Shown: positions 18,295 through 27,198 of the stretch, in pieces | Numbering within the stretch: position 1 is the stretch's first letter | How the letters are laid out: each line of letters starts with the position of its first letter | Source: Variovorax paradoxus | GTDB lineage: Bacteria; Pseudomonadota; Gammaproteobacteria; Burkholderiales; Burkholderiaceae_C | NCBI RefSeq assembly: GCF_029919115.1 | Contig: NZ_CP123990.1 | Location: 2,666,001-2,730,000 of the forward strand | Reading direction: 5' to 3' | DNA length: 64,000 nt | The notes under the pieces: model-generated | What the model was told of the DNA's origin: nothing | Seen by the model: only the letters and a program-made list of their open reading frames with translations | Databases searched by the model: none | Position numbers and translations under genes: made by a program

Positions 18295-19614
18295 ATGCAG
18301 GTTCTCTCCTCCATTCCGCGCAGGTTCGCGCATTGCGCTGTCGCATCGATGGTGTCGATGTTGCTGATGCCCGCGGCCCATGCACAAAAGCCTGGGGCCA
18401 CGCAGCAGCAGCTCGCGCGCCAAAGCTGCGAGGGGCTGCGCCGCGCGGTCACTGAAGACCAGAAGGGTGCAGCCTCGGGGCCGCTGTTTCTGGCCAGCTA
18501 CCGGCTTGCGGACAACAAGCAGGGCCCGCCGCTGGAGCCCGCGCTCGCCGGCGCGGCCTTTACCTATGACAACGCACTGGCCGGCATTGCGCTGCTGGCC
18601 TGCGGCGATGCGGCTTCGGCCAAGCGCATCGGCGATGCCGTGGTGCGCGCGATGGAGCGCGACCCGGGCATGCCCGACGGCCGCGTGCGCAACGCCTATC
18701 GCGCCGGCCCCATGACCGAAGACAAGGCCGCGCTGCCGGGCCGCTGGGACGCAGGCAAGAAGCAATGGATTGCCGATGCCTACCAGGTGAGCACCGCTAC
18801 GGGCAACGTGGCGTGGGCCGCCTTGCTGCTGCTGAACCTGTCGGAGGCGGAGCGGTCGCCGGCCTACGTGGCCAACGCGCGCAAGCTGCTCGGCTGGATC
18901 GAGCAGCGCACGCGCGCCAAGAACGGGCCCGACGGCTACAACGGCGGCTGGTACGGCTGGGACAACGCGCAGCGCCCGCAAACCTGGAAATCGACCGAGC
19001 ACAACATCGACATTGCCATGGTCGCCGCCTGGGCCGCGCGCGCAGGCGGCTCCAACGAAGCCGAGCGCCAGCAGGCCCGCACCGCGCTCGAGTTCGTCAA
19101 CCGCATGTGGAACGCGCAAGAGGGGCGCTTCAACATAGGCACCAAAGAAGACGGCGCAACCATCTCCACCGAAGCCTCGGGCCTGGATGCGCAGCTGTGG
19201 CCCGTGCTGGCGGCGCCCGAAGGCTCATGCGCCTGGACCCGGGCGCTCGACTGGGTCGAAAAGAACCACCGCTTCGCCGAAGGCTATGGCTTCTCGCGCA
19301 ATCCCGACGGCATCTGGACCGAGGGGAGCGCGCAGGCCGCCGCAACGCTGGTGGCGCGCAAGGGAACCGCGCCCGAGGCGCTGTGGCAGCTGCTTGCATC
19401 GCAACGTGCCGACAACGGCCTGTACTACGCAACCCCGAGCACCCGCATTTCCACCGGCCTGGCCATAGGGCCGGACTCGACGGGCGCCGACTTTTACTAC
19501 TACCGCTGGCCCCACCTGGGCGCCACCGCCTGGATTGCGCTTGCCGCAACGGGCTTCAACCCCTTCACCGGCAAGACCACTGCCGCAGGAGCTATTCCAT
19601 CATGTCCAACCTGA
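18295..19614 (+). CDS. Exported six-hairpin (alpha/alpha toroid) glycosidase-like protein
   Basis: This is a 439-residue protein with a signal peptide (core VASMVSMLLMPAAHA, cleavage near AHA-QKPG). The mature part has repeated helical-hairpin features and motifs such as YNGGWYGWDN, WKSTEHNIDIAMVAAWAA, WTEGSAQAAATL and DFYYYRWPHLGATAW, which resemble six-hairpin glycosidases and related epimerase/hydrolase folds. It overlaps the start of the next gene by 13 bases. Polysaccharide synthase operons often encode a periplasmic hydrolase (for example BcsZ of GH8 or AlgL lyase) that clears misrouted polymer; this protein may do the same here. The catalytic residues and substrate cannot be set from sequence alone. 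Confidence 0.75.
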   Translation: MQVLSSIPRRFAHCAVASMVSMLLMPAAHAQKPGATQQQLARQSCEGLRRAVTEDQKGAASGPLFLASYRLADNKQGPPLEPALAGAAFTYDNALAGIALLACGDAASAKRIGDAVVRAMERDPGMPDGRVRNAYRAGPMTEDKAALPGRWDAGKKQWIADAYQVSTATGNVAWAALLLLNLSEAERSPAYVANARKLLGWIEQRTRAKNGPDGYNGGWYGWDNAQRPQTWKSTEHNIDIAMVAAWAARAGGSNEAERQQARTALEFVNRMWNAQEGRFNIGTKEDGATISTEASGLDAQLWPVLAAPEGSCAWTRALDWVEKNHRFAEGYGFSRNPDGIWTEGSAQAAATLVARKGTAPEALWQLLASQRADNGLYYATPSTRISTGLAIGPDSTGADFYYYRWPHLGATAWIALAATGFNPFTGKTTAAGAIPSCPT

Positions 19615-22600
19615 TCGCTACACCGGAGTTCCAGCTCAACGCCCTTGTTGCGGGGCTCGCGCTTCTCCTCATGTCATTGGGGCGGGTCGATCGCACCGGC
19701 CATCGCATGGTGTTTGGCGCGCTAACCGCGCTGCTGCTGATGCGCTATGCCGTCTGGCGCGTGGTGGCCACCATGCCGCCGTCGGACCTGGGTTTTGAAA
19801 CGCTGTTTGCCTGGGTGTTCCTGGCCTTCGAGCTCACGGCCATCGTCTACACGCTGATGTCGATCCACATGCTGGTGGGCCGGCGCGACAACACGCCGCT
19901 GGCCGACCTCGGCGAGGCCGAGCTGCGCCGCCGCGGCGACAAGGTGCCGGCGGTGGACGTGTTCATCTGCACCTACAACGAAGAGCTGGCGGTGCTCGAA
20001 AAAACCATCATCGCCGCGCAGGCCATCGACTATCCGCGAGTGAACGTCTGGGTGCTGGACGACACCCGGCGCGACTGGCTGCGCGACTACTGCGAGCGCA
20101 AGGGCGTGCACTACGCGCGACGGCCCGACAACAGCCACGCCAAGGCGGGCAACATGAACAACGGGCTGAAAATTTCTGCGGGCGTGACCAACGCGCCGTA
20201 CATCCTGGTGCTGGACGCCGACTTTGCACCGCAGCGGCAGATCGTCTACCGCATGCTCGGCCTCTTTGCAGACCGCAAGGTCGGGCTGGTGCAAACGCCG
20301 CAGTTCTATTACAACGCCGACCCCATCCAGCACAACCTGCGCGCGACCGACAGCTGGGTCGACGAGCAGCGCGTGTTCTTCGACGTGCTGCAACCCGCAA
20401 AGGACGCGGCGGATTCGGCCTTTTGCGTGGGCACATCGTTCATCGTGCGGCGCGACCTGATCACCGCCGCGGGCGGTTTTCCGGTGGGGAGCGTGTGCGA
20501 AGACATCCACACCACCTACCTGCTGCTGCGCAAGGGCCACGTTACGCGCTGGCTGGGCGAGCGGTTGTCGAACGGCTTGTCTGCCGAAAGCATCATCGAC
20601 TACATCAACCAGCGCAGCCGCTGGTGCCTGGGCACGGTGCAGCTTGCGCTGCTGCCCGATGGTCCGCTGCGCGGCAAGGGCTACAGCTTCTCTGCGCGGC
20701 TGCACTTCTTGCACGGGCTGCTGCATTGGCTCGGCAAGCCGTTCATGGCAATGATCATGCTGGCGCCTGCGCTCTACTGGTACGCAGGCGTGTCGGTGTT
20801 CCACGCCACGCCGCAAGCCTTTGCCTCTTTCGGGCTACCGCCGCTCATGATGTTCTGGGCCTACAGCTATTGGATCAGCCAGCGGCGCTGCCTGCCGGTG
20901 TTCAGCGAGGTGAGCCAGCTTGTGGCCGCCATGGCGGTAACGGGCACGCTCGCCAGCGCAATGCTGCGGCCCTTCGGCCGCCCATTCAAGGTAACGAACA
21001 AGGGGCTCGACCGCTCCAAGACGGTGGTGCACTGGAAGCTGGTGGCCGTGTTCGGCGGCCTGCTGGTGGCGCTGCAGCTGGGCGGCGCGTCGGTGGCCCT
21101 GAGCGGTGAAGCGCTCACGCCCGGCGACGAACTCAACCTGGTGTGGACCGGCATTGCGCTTGTTCTTTGCCTGGCGGCGCTCATCGCCTGCGTCGATCTG
21201 CCGCGGCCCGATCAGGAAGAGCGCTTTCCTTGGCGCGCACGCACCCGGCTGCGGACGGCCGCGGGCGAAATCGACTCGCGCTTTGTCAACATTGCCGCGG
21301 ATGGCGCATTGCTCGAATCGCGCGCTCTCAAGCGCATGCGCGTGGGGCAGCCGCTGGAGGTGTACGTCGAGCCGGTCGGCTGGTTGCCTGCAAAGCTTGC
21401 CGGCAAAAGCTCGGCTGGGGCCGAACTGCGATTTGCCGGCACCGAGGCGCAGCGCGAACGTTTGGTAAGCCATGTGTTCAACGTGCCCCCGAGCCACGTC
21501 GCGGTTCAGGTGCGGCCATGGCGTGCCGCGTCGGCCCTGCTCGCCAGCGCGGGCTTCGGCGCGCCCGAAGCGGGGTTCGTACGTTTTTCTCTTCGGCTCA
21601 TCTTGATGGTGCTGGCGGTGTGCGTGGCCTTGGTGGTGAGTGGCTGCAACATGACGCCGCCCATGAAGCAGCCCGACCTGGCGCTGCCCTCGCAATTCCC
21701 TGCAGGCACTGCGGCGCCCAACGCCGAGCCGGTCGAATGGCGCAACTTTGTCCAGGACGATGAACTGCGCGGCCTCATCGCCACCGCGCTCACCCAGAAC
21801 CGCGACCTGCGCGCCTATGCCGCGAAGGCCCGCGAAGCGCGAGCCGTGTATGCGGGAAGCCGCGCCTCTCTGTTCCCGCAAATCGGGCTGTCGGGCCATG
21901 CGCAGCGTGCGCAAACCACGCCGCAGGGCTCGCTCAGCCCGGTGGGCAATGTGCCGTCCGACGGGCGCGTGTCGAACAGCTTCGACATCCAGGCCGGCGT
22001 CACCTCGTACGAACTCGACTTCTTCGGGCGCCAGCAGAGCACGGCGCAGCAAGCCGGCGCCTTGGCCGAGGCGGGCGACAAGGACTTTGCCGCGGCCCGC
22101 ATGAACCTAGTGGGCGAAGTGTCGAATGCGTATCTCACGCTGCGCGCTGACCGTGCATTGCTTGCGCTGGCAAATACCAATGAATCGGGCCTGGCCTCCA
22201 ACGCCGACATGATCGGCCGCGCCAAGGCGGCCGGCGGCGCTGCGCAGCTCGACGTGTTTCGTGCGCAATCGCTGCTGCAGAACGCGCGGGTGCGGCAAGA
22301 AGAGTTCCGCATGCGCGTTGCGCAAGACCTGCAATGGCTGAATGTGCTGGTCGGCCAACCGGTGCCACCCGACGCGGGCAGTGCAAGGCCCTGGCCCGAG
22401 CGCTCGACTGCATCGGTTGCGGCGGGCCTGCCGTCCAGCCTGCTTCAGCGCCGGCCCGATCTTCTGGCGGCCTATTCGCGGGTAGAGGCAGCCAACGCCG
22501 GCGTGGGTGCGGCCAAGGCCGCCATGTTGCCCACCATTTCACTCACCGCATTGGCGGGCGGCATCAGCGGAGACCTGTCGACGCTGCTGAGCAGCGGCAA

Positions 22601-23000
22601 CAGGAGCTGGGCCGGCGTGCTGGGCGTGTCGCTGCCCATCTTCGATTGGGGCCGCCGCTCGGCCAACGTCACCGGCAACGAAGAGCGGCTGGCCGCTGCC
22701 ATGGCGTCGTATGAGTACGCGGCACAAGTGGCGTTTCGAGAGACGGCCAATGCGCTGATTGCCGATGACCACATGCGCCCGCAGCTGGAGGCGCAGCAGG
22801 CCCGCGTGCAGGCGCTCGAGAAAGTGGCGAGCATTTCGCGCACGCGGTTCCGCGGCGGGCTGGAAGATTATTTTTCGAGCCAGGACGCGCAGCGCGAGCT
22901 CTATTCCGAGCAGCAGCAACTGATCGAGATGCAACTCAAGCAGGCTGTGAACATGGTCAACCTTTACAAAGCGCTTGGCGGCGGCTGGCGCAGCGCGTAA
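19602..23000 (+). CDS. Fusion: cellulose-synthase-like GT2 + PilZ + NodT/TolC outer-membrane lipoprotein
   Basis: This single frame encodes 1132 residues. Residues 1-530 are a BcsA-like processive glycosyltransferase: N-terminal membrane helices, DVFICTYNE (Asp 119), VLDDT (153-154), DADF (205-207), a CED version of the TED motif (299-301), QRSRW as QxxRW (337-341), then more helices. A PilZ-like segment follows with RARTR (545-549) and NIAADG (563-568), the c-di-GMP motif pattern. A hydrophobic helix (about 664-680) ends in a lipobox VSGC at Cys 682, followed by a complete NodT/TolC-type outer-membrane factor (682-1132: LPSQFPAG, LLQRRPDLLAAYSRVEAAN, LPIFDWGRR). No stop separates the halves and no ribosome-binding site precedes the only internal starts (TTG 21603, ATG 21606). 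Either a real fusion, possibly cleaved at the lipobox, or a lost start/stop. Confidence 0.85.
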   Translation: MSNLIATPEFQLNALVAGLALLLMSLGRVDRTGHRMVFGALTALLLMRYAVWRVVATMPPSDLGFETLFAWVFLAFELTAIVYTLMSIHMLVGRRDNTPLADLGEAELRRRGDKVPAVDVFICTYNEELAVLEKTIIAAQAIDYPRVNVWVLDDTRRDWLRDYCERKGVHYARRPDNSHAKAGNMNNGLKISAGVTNAPYILVLDADFAPQRQIVYRMLGLFADRKVGLVQTPQFYYNADPIQHNLRATDSWVDEQRVFFDVLQPAKDAADSAFCVGTSFIVRRDLITAAGGFPVGSVCEDIHTTYLLLRKGHVTRWLGERLSNGLSAESIIDYINQRSRWCLGTVQLALLPDGPLRGKGYSFSARLHFLHGLLHWLGKPFMAMIMLAPALYWYAGVSVFHATPQAFASFGLPPLMMFWAYSYWISQRRCLPVFSEVSQLVAAMAVTGTLASAMLRPFGRPFKVTNKGLDRSKTVVHWKLVAVFGGLLVALQLGGASVALSGEALTPGDELNLVWTGIALVLCLAALIACVDLPRPDQEERFPWRARTRLRTAAGEIDSRFVNIAADGALLESRALKRMRVGQPLEVYVEPVGWLPAKLAGKSSAGAELRFAGTEAQRERLVSHVFNVPPSHVAVQVRPWRAASALLASAGFGAPEAGFVRFSLRLILMVLAVCVALVVSGCNMTPPMKQPDLALPSQFPAGTAAPNAEPVEWRNFVQDDELRGLIATALTQNRDLRAYAAKAREARAVYAGSRASLFPQIGLSGHAQRAQTTPQGSLSPVGNVPSDGRVSNSFDIQAGVTSYELDFFGRQQSTAQQAGALAEAGDKDFAAARMNLVGEVSNAYLTLRADRALLALANTNESGLASNADMIGRAKAAGGAAQLDVFRAQSLLQNARVRQEEFRMRVAQDLQWLNVLVGQPVPPDAGSARPWPERSTASVAAGLPSSLLQRRPDLLAAYSRVEAANAGVGAAKAAMLPTISLTALAGGISGDLSTLLSSGNRSWAGVLGVSLPIFDWGRRSANVTGNEERLAAAMASYEYAAQVAFRETANALIADDHMRPQLEAQQARVQALEKVASISRTRFRGGLEDYFSSQDAQRELYSEQQQLIEMQLKQAVNMVNLYKALGGGWRSA

Positions 23001-23172
23001 CGGCATCGCAACAGCGCGTGCAAGCGCGTCAAATTTCACGACTTGTGCGGATCGTCGATTGCACACTGTCGTCTTCGTGCCGCTCCCTGTCGTTCTTGAT
23101 TGCAGACTGCGCTCGCGCTGGGCATCCGCCCCCGGGTTGCCAGTCGCAATCAAAACTTCAGGGAAATCACAA

Positions 23173-23538
23173 ATGAAATTCAAGCACTCGATCGCTCACG
23201 TTCTGGTGACCACGGCCATGGCTTTTGCAATCGCGCCGGCAATGGCGCAAGGCATTGCACAAGCAGCAAAGACCGACATGCCCGCCATCTCCGGCAACGT
23301 GTACATGCCGGCCGGGCAACAAAACCAGACCGGCGGTCCCATGGGCGAAACCGGCACCACCCTGCAGGCCGCCATGCCCGCCGCGCCCGCCCCTGTGCGC
23401 ATGGTTGCCCCGGCGCCGGCACCAGAGCCGGTGCGCATGGCAGTGGCGCCGGCGCCGGCACCCGTTGCCGCACCAATGCCCGCACCTGCCCCGGTCCCCG
23501 CTGCGCCCGTGCGCCGCGCCCGCGCTGACCGCGGCTGA
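23173..23538 (+). CDS. Small exported Pro/Ala-rich protein
   Basis: This 121-residue protein has a clear signal peptide (MKFKHSIAHVLVTTAMAFAI, cleavage after AMA). The mature part has a short region with SGNVYMPAGQQNQTGGPMG, then a low-complexity tail of APAP and PVRMA repeats ending in a basic VRRARADRG. Such tails are extended and typical of periplasm- or wall-spanning linkers. The start follows AGGGAAATC. It lies 172 bases after the synthase fusion and before an L,D-transpeptidase-like gene; a link to the polysaccharide locus is only positional. No family recognised. Confidence 0.7.
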   Translation: MKFKHSIAHVLVTTAMAFAIAPAMAQGIAQAAKTDMPAISGNVYMPAGQQNQTGGPMGETGTTLQAAMPAAPAPVRMVAPAPAPEPVRMAVAPAPAPVAAPMPAPAPVPAAPVRRARADRG

Positions 23539-23630
23539 CCGACTGCGCCTCCCCTGCGCCTGAGCGCGGCCGCCAATTCCGGTTGGCGGCCACGCTTTGG
23601 GCCGGGTACTCGCACCATGTTTTTCCGATC

Positions 23631-24260
23631 ATGAAGAACTCCGTGATCCTGGCCTTCGCGCTTGCTTGCGCAGCAACGTTTGCGCACACGGAAAGCGGCG
23701 CTGCCGCAAGCGCCGAAGCATCGGTTGAAGCGCGGCAGCTGGCGCACGCAGTTGCCGGCATGAAAGACAACCAAGGCCTTCCTTTCGCAATCGTCGACAA
23801 GAAGAAGGCGCGCGTTTTCATTTTTGGTGCCGACGGAACCCTGCAAGGCGCATCGCCCGTGCTGTTGGGGCTCGCGCCGGGAGACGAGTCGATCCCAGGC
23901 ATCGGCGAGCGAAAGCTGTCCGACATCCGCCCTGATGAACGCACCACGCCCGCCGGGCGCTTTGTGTCAGAGCCCGGCGTCAACCTGCAGGGTGAAGACA
24001 TTGTGTGGGTGGACTATGGCGCGGCCATATCCATGCATCGCGTTCGCGCCAACAACAAGTCGGAGCGCCGGCTGGAGCGGCTTGCGTCGGCAAATGCGGA
24101 AGATCACCGCATTTCCTATGGCTGCATCAATGTGCCCGCGGCGTTTTACGACGCCTACGTGAAGCCGGTGTTCGGCAATGCGCGCGGCGTGATCTACATC
24201 TTGCCCGAGCAGCAGCCCGCGCACGCCTATTTCAAGTTTCTGCTGGAAGGCAGTGAATGA
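23631..24260 (+). CDS. Exported L,D-transpeptidase-like (YkuD-type) protein
   Basis: This 209-residue protein has a signal peptide (MKNSVILAFALACAATFA). The C-terminal half carries YkuD-like elements: the His-containing ISMHRVRA and the catalytic-Cys motif ISYGCINVP. Preceding it are RTTPAGRFVSEPG and an N-terminal strand region FAIVDKKKARVFIFGADG. YkuD enzymes crosslink peptidoglycan or attach proteins to it; the SYGCINV motif differs slightly from the usual SHGC(I/V)R. It is followed by a hairpin and a convergent HU-like gene. Assignment by motif is good; substrate unknown. Confidence 0.8.
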   Translation: MKNSVILAFALACAATFAHTESGAAASAEASVEARQLAHAVAGMKDNQGLPFAIVDKKKARVFIFGADGTLQGASPVLLGLAPGDESIPGIGERKLSDIRPDERTTPAGRFVSEPGVNLQGEDIVWVDYGAAISMHRVRANNKSERRLERLASANAEDHRISYGCINVPAAFYDAYVKPVFGNARGVIYILPEQQPAHAYFKFLLEGSE

Positions 24261-24263
24261 CGC

Positions 24264-24284
24264 GGCGCCATACGTGATGGCGCC
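24264..24284. terminator. Hairpin between convergent genes
   Basis: GGCGCCAT (24264-24271) pairs perfectly with ATGGCGCC (24277-24284) around ACGTG. It sits between the L,D-transpeptidase-like stop and the HU-like stop, consistent with a shared terminator. Confidence 0.55.
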
Positions 24285-24294
24285 CTTCCTTCGA

Positions 24295-24576
24295 TCAGCC
24301 CACCTGGTTGATGGCGTCCTTCAGCGCCTTGCCGGCAGCGAACTTGGGGCTCTTGCTCGCCTTGATGGTGATCGCCTCGCCGGTGGATGGGTTGCGGCCC
24401 TGGCGCTCGGCGCGGCTCGCCACGGTGAAGGTGCCGAAGCCGATCAACTGAACGGTTTCTCCACGCACCAGGGCGCGCGACAAATGCTCGAGCGCCGAGT
24501 CGAAGGCGCGGCCTGCGTCGGCCTTGCTGAGGTTGGTGTCTTCTGCGATTGCGGCAATGAGGTCGGTCTTGTTCAA
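24295..24576 (-). CDS. HU-family DNA-binding protein (TTG start)
   Basis: This 93-residue histone-like protein bends DNA and helps organise the nucleoid. It matches HU over the whole length: NKTDLIAAIAEDTNLSKADAGRAF, LIGFGTFTVASRAERQGRNPSTGE with the RNP arm tip, and FAAGKALKDAIN. The family N-terminus MNKTDLI coincides here with LNKTDLI, so translation most likely starts at TTG 24576, with GGA about ten bases upstream; an ATG 102 bases further upstream adds unrelated residues. A TTG start would keep expression low. The upstream region contains several repeats. Confidence 0.9.
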   Translation of the reverse strand: MNKTDLIAAIAEDTNLSKADAGRAFDSALEHLSRALVRGETVQLIGFGTFTVASRAERQGRNPSTGEAITIKASKSPKFAAGKALKDAINQVG

Positions 24577-24884
24577 AACAGGAGTTCCTTTCAATAGAAC
24601 GGTTGTGGAAATGAAGTTGGGTGCAGCCCCCGAGTTTGACTGAACGCGAACGGCGGATTCCCCGCTTTGCGTGCGCACCCGCTTCTAAAGTGACGTACCT
24701 GTGACGGATGTCCGCTGATTGTGCGTTGGTGCGGCAACACGAACCCCGGCACAGGTGTGACGTACTGGACAGAGTTGTACTCTAGTTCTGGTGCTTCACG
24801 TAAACCAGCCCCCGAACGTGAAGCATTTCCTAACGGAATAGAAAGGCGCCACGTATTGTCGCGGCCTGTTTTCGGAGGGAATTC
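24577..24884. promoter_or_regulatory. Divergent regulatory region with direct and inverted repeats
   Basis: The region between the HU-like gene and a small membrane-protein gene contains GTGACGTAC twice (24690-24698 and 24757-24765). It also has a perfect inverted repeat TGCTTCACGT (24792-24801) and ACGTGAAGCA (24816-24825) with a 14-base spacer. The repeats look like binding sites for one or two regulators; no gene is evident inside. Confidence 0.5.
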
Positions 24885-25148
24885 ATGCTCAACCCATTCT
24901 TGGGAAACGTAGCCCCGGGCACCCGCAACTGGCGCGCAACGTTGATGGCCGCCTTGATCGTGCTCCTGATCGTGATGGCAATGCTCATGAAATGGCTGGT
25001 TCAATTTCAGGTTGATGCGGCCAAGGAACGCCGTGCGCTCGAATCGCTTGCGCGCGAGGCCGAGGCGCGCTGCTTTGCGTTGGCGTCTTATCGCGCAACA
25101 GAGGCGTGCCGAGCGGCGCATGCGGCGCGCGTAAATCCGCAGAAATAA
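24885..25148 (+). CDS. Small single-pass membrane protein
   Basis: This 87-residue protein starts after a good ribosome-binding site (GGAGGG). One transmembrane helix spans about residues 20-42 (LMAALIVLLIVMAMLMKWLV). The rest is a charged, Arg/Ala-rich helix with two Cys (ARCFALASYRATEACRAAH). No family is recognised. It is convergent with the AsmA gene and divergent from the HU-like gene. Confidence 0.65.
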   Translation: MLNPFLGNVAPGTRNWRATLMAALIVLLIVMAMLMKWLVQFQVDAAKERRALESLAREAEARCFALASYRATEACRAAHAARVNPQK

Positions 25149-25182
25149 CGGGTCTCGCGCTGCTGCCAAGGCGTTCCCGCTG

Positions 25183-27189
25183 TCAGCGCGACGATGCCTT
25201 TGCAGCGGGTGCCTGCGGCTTCTTTGTTGCGGCGGCCTCGAGCGGCGCACAGCCTGCAAACTCCTCCGACCCCACGTTCAACAGCGGCAGCAATGCAGCA
25301 GCGGGAGCCACGGCGCCCAGCGCAATTGCGGCACCCAGCTTGAGCGCAACAGCGCCCTTGTCGACGCCGACATCGGGGTTCTTGAATGTGCCTTTCACAT
25401 AGAGCGGCGAGCGCAGCGAGAGCACGCGCAGCGCCTTGTTCCGCGGCTGTATCTCCAGTGCCAGCTGCTCGCTGGACAGATTGATCTGCCCTGTTACGTT
25501 GATGATCGATTCATCGGTGTCCAGCACAAACGATCGCGTTTGCATCAGGCCCTGCGTGACCTTGAAGTCGCTTGCGAGGCAGTTCAGCTGAACCTGCCTG
25601 TCGCCGAAGATCTGGGTTGCCACCACGTTGCCGATGTTCAGCCCCATGGCTTCGAGCAGGAACTTGCTCATGGTGCCCTTGCTGACCAGTGCTTTCACTT
25701 CTCCGTTCGACGTGCCCAGCAAGCTCGCAACCGAGTTGCCGACCGCGGACAACGCCGCATCGCCGCCGACTTCGCCCAGGCTGGCTTGCATGGTGTTCAG
25801 TGTTGGAAAAAGCTCCTTGATCTTCAAGCGGCGTGCCGAAAACCTCACATCCGCGCGAATCGGGTTTTGCCTGCCGTCGAGCTTGACGGTGGCGGCCAGA
25901 GTGCCGCCCGCCACACCAAAGCTCAGCGGCGTGAGCGACAGCACGCTGTCCTTCAGATGCAGGTCTGCCACCAGGCTGTCGATGGGCAGGTCCTTGGCGT
26001 GGATGATCTTGCGGCCGGCAAATTTCACGTCGGCGTCGATGCTGCCCCAGCTTGCCGTGTCGAACTTTTCCACCGGCAGCACCTTGTCCGTCGGCTGAAC
26101 GGCGGCGGCGCCCCGCTTGGCTTTGCTGGCGTTGGAGTCCGCGCCGATCAGCGGTGCCAGGTCTTCGAGCCGCAACTGGTTGGATTGCACCTGCCCGCGC
26201 AACAAGGGCCGCGGCTGCTGCGAGATGTATTCCAGCGTGCCGCCAATGTCGCTTTCACCCACGCTGCCCTTGAAGTGTTCGTACAGCCAGCGCCCACCGG
26301 CCTTGTCGAGTTTGCCGACCAGGTGGCCTTCGGTGCTGAACGGCGGCGTGTTGGGCAGGGTGATGCCGGTGATCGGGTACAGGTGCGCCATGCTCGCGCC
26401 CGAAAGCTTCAGCCGCAGGTCCAGCGCCGCGAGCGCATCGGGCTTGGTCAAAGTGCCTGCGATGTCGATGCGCGTGGTGCCGATCTGCACGCCTGCCTGC
26501 AGCGGGTAGGGCTTCTTGTCCTGCTGCAGCGAAAGCACCGCGCCAGCCCGGCCGCTGCCGTGCAGCGGAGTCTGGCGAAAAGTGCCGCCGAGTTTCCAGC
26601 CGATGCCGTAGCCCTCCGCGGTTTCGCGGGGCAGGCTTTCGACATCGATCTTGAGATTGAGCTTTGCCTGCGCATCGGCAAGCTTCACGGTGCCGTGGTT
26701 CAGTACCAACCGCTGCAGGTCGAGCTTCCAGGCCGATGGCGCCGTGTTGTCGGAGGCCAGCGTCCAGTTGTTCTTGCCGTCCGCAGTGCGTTCGAGCGAA
26801 AGAACGGGGCCCGCGAGTTCCAGCGTGGGGATGCGGATCGTGTGATCCAGCAGCGAGAGCGGGTTCAGCGAAAAAGTCAGCTGCTTGATTTCTGCCAGGT
26901 GCGGGCCGGTCTTGCTCCAGTCCGCATTGCCCAGGGTGATGTCGTGCGCGCTCAGCCTCGGCCAGGGCACCCAGCGGCGCCAGCCAGTTTCAGTCTCGGG
27001 GTTGTTCCACTGCAAGACCAGGTCGCCGCGTATGGCAAACGGGCGCCCGGTCGCTTCGCTCACGCGTTGGTTGATCCACGGCCTCGCGCGATTCCAGTCA
27101 AGGCTCAGGACAAGTGCGATGCCAATGGCCGCCAGGCCCAGCAGGAGAAGCAGGGTCCAGGCGGCAGCGCGTGGGATTTTTGATTTCAA
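25183..27189 (-). CDS. AsmA-family protein
   Basis: This 668-residue envelope protein of the AsmA family has one N-terminal membrane helix (AAAWTLLLLLGLAAIGIALVL) and a large periplasmic part. The family N-terminus is visible in the ATGRPFAIRGDL region, followed by repeated beta-strand units and the C-terminal AsmA block (LLGTSNGEVKALVSKGTMS, FVLDTDESIINVTGQI, PLYVKGTFKNPDVG). AsmA-like proteins are now seen as bridge-type lipid carriers between inner and outer membrane. It ends with a Pro/Ala/Lys-rich tail and starts ten bases after the GlsB-like gene, likely as one transcript. Confidence 0.9.
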   Translation of the reverse strand: MKSKIPRAAAWTLLLLLGLAAIGIALVLSLDWNRARPWINQRVSEATGRPFAIRGDLVLQWNNPETETGWRRWVPWPRLSAHDITLGNADWSKTGPHLAEIKQLTFSLNPLSLLDHTIRIPTLELAGPVLSLERTADGKNNWTLASDNTAPSAWKLDLQRLVLNHGTVKLADAQAKLNLKIDVESLPRETAEGYGIGWKLGGTFRQTPLHGSGRAGAVLSLQQDKKPYPLQAGVQIGTTRIDIAGTLTKPDALAALDLRLKLSGASMAHLYPITGITLPNTPPFSTEGHLVGKLDKAGGRWLYEHFKGSVGESDIGGTLEYISQQPRPLLRGQVQSNQLRLEDLAPLIGADSNASKAKRGAAAVQPTDKVLPVEKFDTASWGSIDADVKFAGRKIIHAKDLPIDSLVADLHLKDSVLSLTPLSFGVAGGTLAATVKLDGRQNPIRADVRFSARRLKIKELFPTLNTMQASLGEVGGDAALSAVGNSVASLLGTSNGEVKALVSKGTMSKFLLEAMGLNIGNVVATQIFGDRQVQLNCLASDFKVTQGLMQTRSFVLDTDESIINVTGQINLSSEQLALEIQPRNKALRVLSLRSPLYVKGTFKNPDVGVDKGAVALKLGAAIALGAVAPAAALLPLLNVGSEEFAGCAPLEAAATKKPQAPAAKASSR

Positions 27190-27198
27190 TAGCGAACG

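Noticed and set aside
18765..19601. In-frame upstream extension of the synthase fusion
   Set aside because: It overlaps the glycosidase-like gene in another frame and is Arg-rich shadow sequence; the BcsA-like start at 19602 fits.
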